A DNA stretch of 64,000 nucleotides, taken from Actinacidiphila cocklensis. GTDB taxonomy: Bacteria; Actinomycetota; Actinomycetes; Streptomycetales; Streptomycetaceae. Numbering within the stretch: the stretch's first letter is position 1; each line of letters begins with the position of its first letter. The notes under the pieces are model-generated. The model saw only the letters and a list, made by a program, of their open reading frames with translations. It ran no database searches and was not told the DNA's origin. Made by a program: the position numbers and the translations under genes. The stretch is taken from the NCBI RefSeq assembly GCF_907177275.1, contig NZ_CAJSLV010000048.1:207476-271475 (forward strand), in the 5' to 3' direction. Shown here one piece after another: positions 57,761 through 64,000 of this stretch.

Positions 57761-58807
57761 GTGTCCACCGCGACGCCCCCCGCCGCCGCCCCTCTCGACA
57801 GCGTCTCCCACACCGCCTCCCAGGCCGGAAGCTGGGTGGACGACAACTGGGCCGACTGGCTGAACGCCGGGCTGCAGATCCTGCTGATCCTGGTGATCGC
57901 GATCGTGCTGCGCTCGGTGGTGCGGCGCACGATCAGCCGGCTGATCGACCGGATGAACCGGGGTGCGGAGGCCGCTGCGGCGACCGCGCTGGGCGGGCTG
58001 CTGGTCAACGCGGAGCGGCGCAAGCAGCGCAGCGAGGCGATCGGCTCGGTGCTCAGGAGCGTGGCGTCGTTCCTCATCCTGGGCACCGCGGCGCTGACCG
58101 TCCTGTCGGTACTGAAGATCGATCTGGCCCCGCTGCTGGCCAGCGCGGGCGTGGCCGGCGTCGCGATCGGCTTCGGCGCCCGCAACCTGGTCACGGACTT
58201 CCTGTCAGGCGTCTTCATGATCCTTGAGGACCAGTACGGCGTCGGCGACGTCATCGACGCGGGCGTGGCGTCCGGCACGGTCGTCGAGGTGGGCCTGCGG
58301 GTGACGAAGCTGCGCGGCGAGAACGGCGAGATCTGGTACGTGCGCAACGGCGAGGTCAAGCGGATCGGCAACCTCAGCCAGGGCTGGGCGACGGCCGTGG
58401 TGGACGTCCAGGTGGGCTCCGGCGAGGACATGGACCGGGCGCGTGCGGTGGTCGTCGAGACCGCCGACGCGATGAGCAAGGAAGACCCCTGGGACGAGTA
58501 CCTGTGGGAGCCGGTGCAGATGCTCGGCCTGGAGTCGGTCGGCTCGGACTTCGTGGTGCTCCAGGTGCAGGCCAGGACGATGCCGGGGCAGGCCGCGGCG
58601 GTGGCGCGCGAGCTGCGCTGGCGGATCAAGCGGGCCTTCGACCGCGAGGGCATAGTGATCACCGGCGGCACCCCCGCCGCCACGGTGACCGATCCGGCGG
58701 CGGTGGCCGCCGAGGGCGCGCCGGTCGCCGACGGCGCCGAAGAGAACGGCCCGGCGCCCGTGCAGCGCGCCGCGTCCGTACCGCCGCCGGCCGCCGGCGA
58801 GCAGTAG
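57761..58807 (+). CDS. Mechanosensitive ion channel, MscS family
   Basis: A 348-residue protein with three membrane spans: about 35-55 (AGLQILLILVIAIVLRSVV), about 95-113 (SVASFLILGTAALTVLSVL), and the pore helix at about 118-145 (LAPLLASAGVAGVAIGFGAR followed by NLVTDFLSGVFMILEDQYGV), the MscS pore-lining and beta-domain signature. The cytoplasmic domain follows to about 300; the last 50 residues are an Ala/Pro-rich tail. It releases solutes on hypo-osmotic shock. The start is GTG at 57761 with GGAGG upstream. A strong terminator follows. Confidence 0.94.
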   Translation: MSTATPPAAAPLDSVSHTASQAGSWVDDNWADWLNAGLQILLILVIAIVLRSVVRRTISRLIDRMNRGAEAAAATALGGLLVNAERRKQRSEAIGSVLRSVASFLILGTAALTVLSVLKIDLAPLLASAGVAGVAIGFGARNLVTDFLSGVFMILEDQYGVGDVIDAGVASGTVVEVGLRVTKLRGENGEIWYVRNGEVKRIGNLSQGWATAVVDVQVGSGEDMDRARAVVVETADAMSKEDPWDEYLWEPVQMLGLESVGSDFVVLQVQARTMPGQAAAVARELRWRIKRAFDREGIVITGGTPAATVTDPAAVAAEGAPVADGAEENGPAPVQRAASVPPPAAGEQ

Positions 58808-58829
58808 TCCCGGTACCGCACACCTTCCA

Positions 58830-58865
58830 CCCGCAGGGGGCCGTCTACGGACGGCCCCCTGCGGG
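58830..58865 (+). terminator. Terminator of the MscS gene
   Basis: A perfect 16-bp stem (CCCGCAGGGGGCCGTC at 58830-58845, its complement at 58850-58865) with loop TACG, 23 bp after the stop. Confidence 0.9.
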
Positions 58866-58901
58866 TAGATAACGACTTGGCCGCACGGCCTTCTGCACCC
58901 C

Positions 58902-58931
58902 TTGACGCTCCCCTTGCGGCAGGCCTACCTT
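58902..58931 (+). promoter_or_regulatory. Promoter of the csnR-type operon
   Basis: TTGACG (58902-58907) and TACCTT (58926-58931) with an 18-base spacer; the start point should fall near 58938, just before the operator at 58942-58956. Confidence 0.6.
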
Positions 58932-58941
58932 TCGTTGCCAA

Positions 58942-58956
58942 TAGGAAACTTTCCTA
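58942..58956. promoter_or_regulatory. ROK/CsnR-type operator
   Basis: TAGGAAACTTTCCTA is a perfect 15-bp dyad (7-bp arms, 1-base centre) between the promoter and the regulator start. It matches the AGGAAA-S-TTTCCT operator I recall for the ROK repressor CsnR of Streptomyces chitosanase genes. Its place just downstream of the predicted start point suggests repression by blocking elongation or initiation. Confidence 0.75.
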
Positions 58957-58983
58957 ACAGTGAACTGAGGGAGGATGGCGCGC

Positions 58984-60201
58984 ATGGCTGGCACACCTGG
59001 TACACCGCGCGTCCTGCGCGCCATGAACGACCGCGCCGCGCTCGACCTCCTGCTGGAGCACGGCACGCTCTCCCGGACCCGGATCGGCAAGCTCACCGGC
59101 CTGTCCAAGCCCACCGCCTCGCAGCTGCTGGCCCGCCTGGAGGCGGCCGGGCTGGTCCTGGCCACCGGCACCACCGCGGGCCGCCCGGGGCCGAACGCCC
59201 AGCTCTACTCGGTCAACCCGGCCGCCGCCCACGTCGCGGGGCTCGACGTGACCACGGAGCGCATCAGGGCCGCGGTTGCCGACATCACCGGCCGCACGGT
59301 CGGCTCCTTCCGGCTGCCCACGCCGCACCACCGGGCCGGCAGCGCCGTGGAGCAGGTCGTCCAGGCGCTGGACGGCGCGGTGAAGGCCGCCGGCCTCGGC
59401 CGCTCCGACCTGCACCGCGCGGTCATCGGCACGCCCGGCGCCTTCGACCCCAGCACCGGGCGGCTCCGCTACGCCAGCCACCTGCCCGGCTGGCACTCCC
59501 CCGCGCTGCTCGACGAGCTGGCCGCGGCCCTGCCGATGCCGCTGGAGTACGACAACGACGTCAACCTCGCCGCCGTCGCCGAGCAGCGGATCGGCGCGGC
59601 CCGCGGACACGACGACTTCGTCCTGCTGTGGAACGAGGAGGGCATCGGCGCGGCCCTGATGATCGGCGGCCGGCTGCACCGCGGCTGGACCGGCGGCGCC
59701 GGCGAGGTCGGCTTCCTGCCGGTCCCCGGCACCCCGCTGGTCCGCAACGTGACCAGGACCAACAACGGCGGCTTCCAGGAGCTGGCCGGCTGCAACGCCG
59801 TGCTGCGGCACGCACGGGAGCTGGGCCTCGACATCCCCGAAGGCCCGCTGCCGGACGCCGCCGCCGCGGTGCTGTGCCGCGCGGCCGCGGTCCACGCCGA
59901 GGGCGGGGAGGGCGGCGCCGAGCCGTACGCGGAACTGCTCGCCCGCTGCGCCACCGGTATGGCGGTCGGCCTGGCCTCCGTGGTCGCCGTGCTCGACCCC
60001 GAGCTGATCGTGCTGGCCGGCGACGTCGCCGTCGCGGGCGGCGAGCCGCTGCGCGCCCTCATCCAGTCGGAGCTCGCGGAGCTGGCCGTGCCCAGGCCGC
60101 GGCTCGTCCTCGGCAGCGTGGAGATGCACCCCGTCCTGAGCGGTGCCCTGGAAAGCGCGCTCGCCACCACCCGCGACGAGGTGTTCGACACCTCGCGCTG
60201 A
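58984..60201 (+). CDS. csnR: ROK family transcriptional repressor, CsnR-like
   Basis: A 405-residue protein with an N-terminal winged HTH (about 12-70: RAALDLLLEHGTLSRTRIGK, LTGLSKPTASQLLARLEAAG, LVLATG) and a ROK sugar-kinase-like domain: GLDVTTERIRAAVADITG, IGTPGAFDPSTGRL, YDNDVNLAAVAEQRIG, and LLWNEEGIGAALMIGG, which replaces the kinase active site. The ATG at 58984 is chosen because GGAGG lies 10 bases upstream; the ATG at 58975 abuts it. It heads a sugar ABC operon and has a dyad operator upstream, so it is probably an autoregulated repressor released by an oligosaccharide (by analogy chitosan oligomers). Confidence 0.88.
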   Translation: MAGTPGTPRVLRAMNDRAALDLLLEHGTLSRTRIGKLTGLSKPTASQLLARLEAAGLVLATGTTAGRPGPNAQLYSVNPAAAHVAGLDVTTERIRAAVADITGRTVGSFRLPTPHHRAGSAVEQVVQALDGAVKAAGLGRSDLHRAVIGTPGAFDPSTGRLRYASHLPGWHSPALLDELAAALPMPLEYDNDVNLAAVAEQRIGAARGHDDFVLLWNEEGIGAALMIGGRLHRGWTGGAGEVGFLPVPGTPLVRNVTRTNNGGFQELAGCNAVLRHARELGLDIPEGPLPDAAAAVLCRAAAVHAEGGEGGAEPYAELLARCATGMAVGLASVVAVLDPELIVLAGDVAVAGGEPLRALIQSELAELAVPRPRLVLGSVEMHPVLSGALESALATTRDEVFDTSR

Positions 60202-60300
60202 CCGCACCACCCCCACCGCCCAGCGGAACGGCACCCGGCTGCCGTCCCGACGGCACCGCACGCCCTCGCCCACCCCCTCGTACCCCGGAGGTAAAGAGCA

Positions 60301-61632
60301 GTGTCCCGTATACGCAAGGCAGCAGCCGCTGTGGCGGCGAGCGCCGCGATCACCCTGCTCGCGAGCGCGTGCACCGGCCAGAGCAGCACCTCGGCCGACG
60401 ACGACGCCAGCAAGGACGTCACCATCACCTTCTGGCACGGCTGGTCGGCGCCCAACGAGCTCAAGGCGATCAACGACAACGTCGCCCGGTTCGAGAAGGC
60501 GCACCCCAACATCCACGTCAAGGTGCAGGGCAACATCACCGACGACAAGATCAACCAGGCGCTGCGGGCGGGCGGTTCCAAGGCGCCCGACGTCGTCTCC
60601 TCCTTCACCACCGACAACGTCGGCCAGTTCTGCTCGTCCGGCACCTTCGCCGACCTCGCGCCCTTCCTGCAGAAGTCGAAGATCGACCCGGCCGCGACAT
60701 TCCCCAAGCCGATGCTCGAATACACCCAGTTCGAGGGCAAGCGGTGTTCGCTGCCGCTGCTGGGCGACGCGTACGGGCTGTACTACAACACCAAGGAGTT
60801 CGCGGCCGCCGGCATCAAGGCGCCGCCGAAGACCCTCAGCGAGTTCAAGGCGGACGCGGTCAAGCTGACCAAGTCCAGCGGCGACTCGTACTCCCAGCTC
60901 GGATTCATGCCGGACTTCCACGGCTACGAGTCGACTCCGATGCACATTGCCGCGCAGTGGGGCGTGAAGTACTTCGACGCCTCCGGCAAGTCCCAGGTCG
61001 CCAAGGACCCCGGTTTCGCGGCGATGTTCGGCTGGCAGCAGGACATGGTCAAGGCGCTCGGCGGCTTCTCCAAGCTGGAGAAGTACCGCGCCGGCTTCGG
61101 TGACGAGTTCGGCGCCAAGAACCCGCTGCAGACCGGTCAGGTCGCCATGGGCATCGACGGCGAGTGGCGGGCCGGCATGGCCAAGGACGCCGGGATGAAC
61201 GACCTGGCCGTGGCGCCCTTCCCGGTGCCCGACGACCAGGCTGCGTCCTACGGCAAGGGCTACCTGTCCGGCACGATCATCGGCATCGCCAACACCAGCG
61301 CCAAGAAGAACGCGGCCTGGGAGCTGGTGAAGTTCATGACCACCGACACCGACGCGGTCGTCTCCTTCGCCAACGCCATCCACAACGTGCCCTCGACGCT
61401 GGCGGCGCTCACCTCGCCGAAGCTCGACCAGGACCCGTCCTTCAAGACCTTCCTCGACATCGCGCAGAACCCGGACAGCACCACCACCCCGCCGAGCGTC
61501 AACGGCGGCGCCTACCAGGTGACGCTGCAGGACTTCGGCTACTCCTACGAGTCGGGCAAGTCCAGGGACCTCGCACAGGGACTGAAGGGCGTCGACACGC
61601 AGGTCGACAAGGACATCGCGCAGGCCAAGTGA
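60301..61632 (+). CDS. csnE: Sugar ABC transporter substrate-binding lipoprotein, CsnE-like
   Basis: A 443-residue family-1 solute-binding lipoprotein. The signal peptide MSRIRKAAAAVAASAAITLL ends in lipobox LASAC, with the Cys lipidated. Typical motifs are VTITFWHGWSAPNELKAIND, KAPDVVSSFTTDNVG and QVAMGIDGEWRAG. GTG at 60301 has GGAGG 9 bases upstream. Its stop overlaps the next start by 1 bp (TGATG). It captures the substrate outside the membrane for the permeases that follow; by position and operator the substrate is probably a glucosamine oligosaccharide. No ATPase gene is in the operon, so a shared MsiK-type ATPase is expected. Confidence 0.92.
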   Translation: MSRIRKAAAAVAASAAITLLASACTGQSSTSADDDASKDVTITFWHGWSAPNELKAINDNVARFEKAHPNIHVKVQGNITDDKINQALRAGGSKAPDVVSSFTTDNVGQFCSSGTFADLAPFLQKSKIDPAATFPKPMLEYTQFEGKRCSLPLLGDAYGLYYNTKEFAAAGIKAPPKTLSEFKADAVKLTKSSGDSYSQLGFMPDFHGYESTPMHIAAQWGVKYFDASGKSQVAKDPGFAAMFGWQQDMVKALGGFSKLEKYRAGFGDEFGAKNPLQTGQVAMGIDGEWRAGMAKDAGMNDLAVAPFPVPDDQAASYGKGYLSGTIIGIANTSAKKNAAWELVKFMTTDTDAVVSFANAIHNVPSTLAALTSPKLDQDPSFKTFLDIAQNPDSTTTPPSVNGGAYQVTLQDFGYSYESGKSRDLAQGLKGVDTQVDKDIAQAK

Positions 61633-62582
61633 TGAGCGCCGCCGTCCACCCCCTGCTGAGGGCCAAACGCCGCAAGGCGGCGCTGCGCAACCTCGCCTTC
61701 CTGTCGCCGTGGATCATCGGATTCTGCGTCTTCTTCGCCTACCCGCTGCTGTCGACCGTCTACTTCTCCTTCATGCACTACAACGGGGTGAATCCGCCGA
61801 CCTGGACCGGCACCAAGAACTGGTCCTACGTCTTCAGGGACTACCCGCTGTTCTGGCCGGCGCTGCGCAACACCCTGTGGCTGGTCGTCGTCATGGTCAC
61901 GCTCCGGGTCGTCTTCGGCCTGGGCGTGGGCCTGCTGATCACCAAGATCAAGACCGGCGCGGGCCTGTTCCGCACCGCCTTCTACCTGCCCTACCTGGCC
62001 CCGCCGGTCGCCGCGACGATGGCCTTCGTCTTCCTGCTCAACCCCGGCACCGGCCCGGTCAACCACATCCTGGGCGGCCTCGGCATCCCCACCCCCGGGT
62101 GGTTCACCGACCCGCACTGGTCCAAGCCGGCCCTGACCATCCTGGCGGTCTGGGGCATCGGCGACCTCATGGTCATCTTCATGGCCGCACTGCTCGACGT
62201 GCCCAAGGAGCAGTACGAGGCCGCCGAGCTGGACGGCGCAGGGGCCTGGGCGCGGTTCCGCTTCGTGACGCTGCCGAACATCTCGCCGATCGTGATGTTC
62301 GCGGTGGTCACCGGGGTCATCCAGACCATGCAGTACTACACGCAGCCGCTGGTGGCGGGGAAGGTCGCCTCCGGGATCATCGGCAACTCGGGCCAGCAGT
62401 TCGAGCCCGGCTATCCGGACAAGTCGACCCTGACCCTGCCGCAACTGGTCTACGAGCGCGGCTTCCAGCGCTTCGACTACGGCTCGGCATGCGTCATCGC
62501 CCTGGTGCTCTTCGTCCTGGCGATGGCCTTCACCGCACTGCTCATGCGCCGGCGAAACGGCTTCCTGTCGGCGGAGGACTGA
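61632..62582 (+). CDS. csnF: Sugar ABC transporter permease, CsnF-like
   Basis: A 316-residue permease with six membrane spans, starting MSAAVHPLLRAKRRKAALRN at the ATG that overlaps the csnE stop by 1 bp. MalF-type motifs are FLSPWIIGFCVFFAYPLLST and the EAA loop EQYEAAELDGAGAWARFRFV (EAA---G-----F). It pairs with the second permease gene at 62705. Longer open frames upstream belong to shadows of csnE. Confidence 0.92.
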   Translation: MSAAVHPLLRAKRRKAALRNLAFLSPWIIGFCVFFAYPLLSTVYFSFMHYNGVNPPTWTGTKNWSYVFRDYPLFWPALRNTLWLVVVMVTLRVVFGLGVGLLITKIKTGAGLFRTAFYLPYLAPPVAATMAFVFLLNPGTGPVNHILGGLGIPTPGWFTDPHWSKPALTILAVWGIGDLMVIFMAALLDVPKEQYEAAELDGAGAWARFRFVTLPNISPIVMFAVVTGVIQTMQYYTQPLVAGKVASGIIGNSGQQFEPGYPDKSTLTLPQLVYERGFQRFDYGSACVIALVLFVLAMAFTALLMRRRNGFLSAED

Positions 62583-62704
62583 CGCCCGAACTCCCGCAGT
62601 GGCCGGCCGAGGAACGAGGCCGTCCGCGAAGGGAGGGGGCACCTTCCGCCGAAGGCAGGGGGAGAGCAGGAAGTCCGACCGAAAGAGATGTGGACTGATC
62701 ACCC
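62583..62704. other. 122-bp gap inside the operon with palindromic repeat
   Basis: Between csnF and csnG. It contains GGGAGGGGGCACCTTCCGCC followed by GAAGGCAGGGGG, with the small hairpin CCTTC-CGCC-GAAGG (62642-62655). It resembles the mini-repeat in valS and at 45434. No gene is seen, and no strong ribosome binding site precedes the csnG ATG. Confidence 0.55.
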
Positions 62705-63610
62705 ATGACCCAAGCGACTCTCACCGCCCCGGCCGCCTCCGCGCCCGGGCACCCGGCCGACGCGCGTGCCCGGCGCACCGCCCGCCGCAAGGCACGGCTG
62801 CACTGGATCGCCGTGCACTCCCTCGGCCTGGCCGCCGCCGCCTTCTTCGTGCTGCCCTTCGTGTTCGTCTTCCTCACCGCGGTGATGAGCGACAACCAGG
62901 CCCTCACCAGGGACCTGTGGCCGCACTCCTGGCAGTGGTCCAACTTCCGTACCGTGTGGGACACCCCGGGATTCCTCACCTGGTGGCGCAACACGCTGGT
63001 CTACGCGGTGTCCGGCACCGTGCTGACCGTGGTGTCCTCGCTGCCGGTGGCCTACGCACTGGCCAAGTTCCGCTTCCGCGGCCGCAACCTGGTCATGGTG
63101 CTGGTCATCTCCACGATGATGCTGCCGCCCCAGGTGATCATCATCCCGATGTACCTGTTCTGGACCAAGCAGCTCGGCATGGACGGCACCCTGTGGCCGC
63201 TGATCATCCCGATGGCCTTCGGCGACGCCTTCACCATCTTCCTGCTGCGCCAGTTCCTGCTGACCATCCCCAAGGAGTACACCGAGGCAGCCAGGGTGGA
63301 CGGCTGCGGCGAACTGCGCACCCTGGTCACGGTGATCGTCCCGATGATCCGCCCGGCCATCGCCGCCGTCGCGCTCTTCCAGTTCTTCTACTGCTGGAAC
63401 GACTACTTCGGCCCGCAGATCTACGCCAGTTCCAACCCGGCTGCCTGGACACTGAGTTACGGCCTGGAGTCCTTCAAGGGGGCGCACCACACCAACTGGA
63501 ACCTGACAATGGCCGCGACCGTCCTGGTGATGGCGCCGGTGATCGTGGTCTTCTTCTTCGCTCAAAGGGCCTTCATCGAAGGCGTGACCCTGACTGGAGT
63601 CAAGGGATGA
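62705..63610 (+). CDS. csnG: Sugar ABC transporter permease, CsnG-like
   Basis: A 301-residue MalG-type permease with six spans (AVHSLGLAAAAFFVLPFVFV, LVYAVSGTVLTVVSSLPVAY, LVMVLVISTMMLPPQVIIIP and others). The EAA loop is KEYTEAARVDGCGELRTLVT VIVP-like, contacting the ATPase. It is the partner of csnF. The stop overlaps the next start by 4 bp (ATGA). An in-frame stop at 62696-62698 fixes ATG 62705 as the first possible start. Confidence 0.93.
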   Translation: MTQATLTAPAASAPGHPADARARRTARRKARLHWIAVHSLGLAAAAFFVLPFVFVFLTAVMSDNQALTRDLWPHSWQWSNFRTVWDTPGFLTWWRNTLVYAVSGTVLTVVSSLPVAYALAKFRFRGRNLVMVLVISTMMLPPQVIIIPMYLFWTKQLGMDGTLWPLIIPMAFGDAFTIFLLRQFLLTIPKEYTEAARVDGCGELRTLVTVIVPMIRPAIAAVALFQFFYCWNDYFGPQIYASSNPAAWTLSYGLESFKGAHHTNWNLTMAATVLVMAPVIVVFFFAQRAFIEGVTLTGVKG

Positions 63611-64000
63611 AACTGGCAGTCGTGGGCGGCGGGTCCACCTACACCCCCGAGCTGATCGACGGGTTCGCGCGGCTGCGCGACAGCCTGCCCGTCGAGGAGC
63701 TGGCGCTGATCGACCCGGACACGCACCGTCTGGACCTGGTCGGCGGGCTCGCCCGGCGGATCTTCGCCAAGCAGGGCCACCCGGGCCGCGTCGTCACCAC
63801 CTCCGACCTGGAGGCGGGGGTGGCGGGGGCCGACGCGGTGCTGCTCCAGCTGCGGGTCGGCGGGCAGGCCGCGCGCAACCAGGACGAGACGTGGCCGCTG
63901 GAGTGCGGCTGCATCGGCCAGGAGACCACCGGCGCGGGCGGCCTCGCAAAGGCGATGCGCACCGTTCCCGTGGTCCTGGACATCGCCGAACGCGTCCGGC
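63607..64000 (+). CDS. csnH: GH4 family glycosidase (6-phospho-beta-glucosidase-like), partial
   Basis: The first 131 codons of a GH4 enzyme: MKLAVVGGGSTYTPELIDGF is the NAD-binding start of the family, then LALIDPDTHRLDLVGGLARR, ADAVLLQLRVGGQAARNQDE and the metal/active region LECGCIGQETTGAGGLAKAM (CxxGQETTG). GH4 enzymes cleave glycosides by an NAD- and Mn-dependent oxidation-elimination route. The gene overlaps csnG by 4 bp and is cut by the window edge. By position it matches csnH of the Streptomyces csnR-K operon and should process imported oligosaccharide. Confidence 0.88.
   Translation, partial: MKLAVVGGGSTYTPELIDGFARLRDSLPVEELALIDPDTHRLDLVGGLARRIFAKQGHPGRVVTTSDLEAGVAGADAVLLQLRVGGQAARNQDETWPLECGCIGQETTGAGGLAKAMRTVPVVLDIAERVR

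Overview
The window is high-GC actinobacterial DNA, most like Streptomycetaceae (Streptomyces or a close relative). The reasons are the GTG starts with strong purine ribosome binding sites, two clpP genes, a mycothiol-type nitroreductase homologue, an Eis-type acetyltransferase, and a gene order (rne - mre cluster - ndk - folC - valS - clpX/P2/P1 - tig - tRNA - pepN - malQ - csn-type operon) that matches, from memory, the SCO2599 to SCO2661 region of S. coelicolor. No database search was run; family names rest on motifs and recalled homologues.

Layout. 1-8452: the start of rne (cut by the window edge), a TIGR03936 protein, an unusual Trp-rich repeat membrane protein, a divergent TetR/carboxymuconolactone-decarboxylase-like pair, a DoxX-like protein, an acetyltransferase, a TIGR03960 radical SAM protein and a CYTH-CHAD protein. 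8787-15033: the cell-wall elongation cluster rodA-mrdA-mreD-mreC-mreB, transcribed leftward, with 4-bp overlaps at rodA/mrdA and mrdA/mreD. 15219-20303: ndk, a DUF4233 protein, folC and valS. 20423-22514: two tandem paralogues with Q/P/G/Y-rich N-termini, each followed by a hairpin. 22602-23666: a complete IS481-type element inserted at the stop codon of clpX. 23668-28080: clpX, clpP2, clpP1 and tig. 28285-29623: tRNA-Pro, tRNA-Gly and a roughly 1.1-kb decayed integrative element bounded by a duplicated tRNA-Gly 3' end. 29702-41695: Lrp-type regulator and divergent asparaginase, a small membrane protein, SpoIIE-type phosphatase, Eis-like acetyltransferase, Nei-type glycosylase, rpiB, bioY, a glyoxalase-fold protein, the nitroreductase homologue, a PepN aminopeptidase and a probable AbiEi/Vsr-like protein. 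41870-45190: a large secreted subtilisin-like protease. 45543-48894: an FtsX-type ABC exporter. 49058-54173: malQ, a small membrane protein, a MarR/MFS divergent pair and a likely aminoglycoside 2'-N-acetyltransferase. 54244-58807: a second PepN, an HNH nuclease and an MscS channel. 58984-64000: a ROK-regulated sugar ABC operon ending in a GH4 enzyme cut by the window edge, very like the chitosan-oligosaccharide csnR-csnH operon.

Most of the window is conserved chromosomal core. The accessory signals are the IS481 element with a 6-bp GCTAGG duplication that supplies the transposase stop codon, the tRNA-Gly integration scar, a short palindromic insertion inside valS, and a dispersed GC-rich repeat at three intergenic loci. 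I found no CRISPR array, rRNA gene or convincing new defence system.
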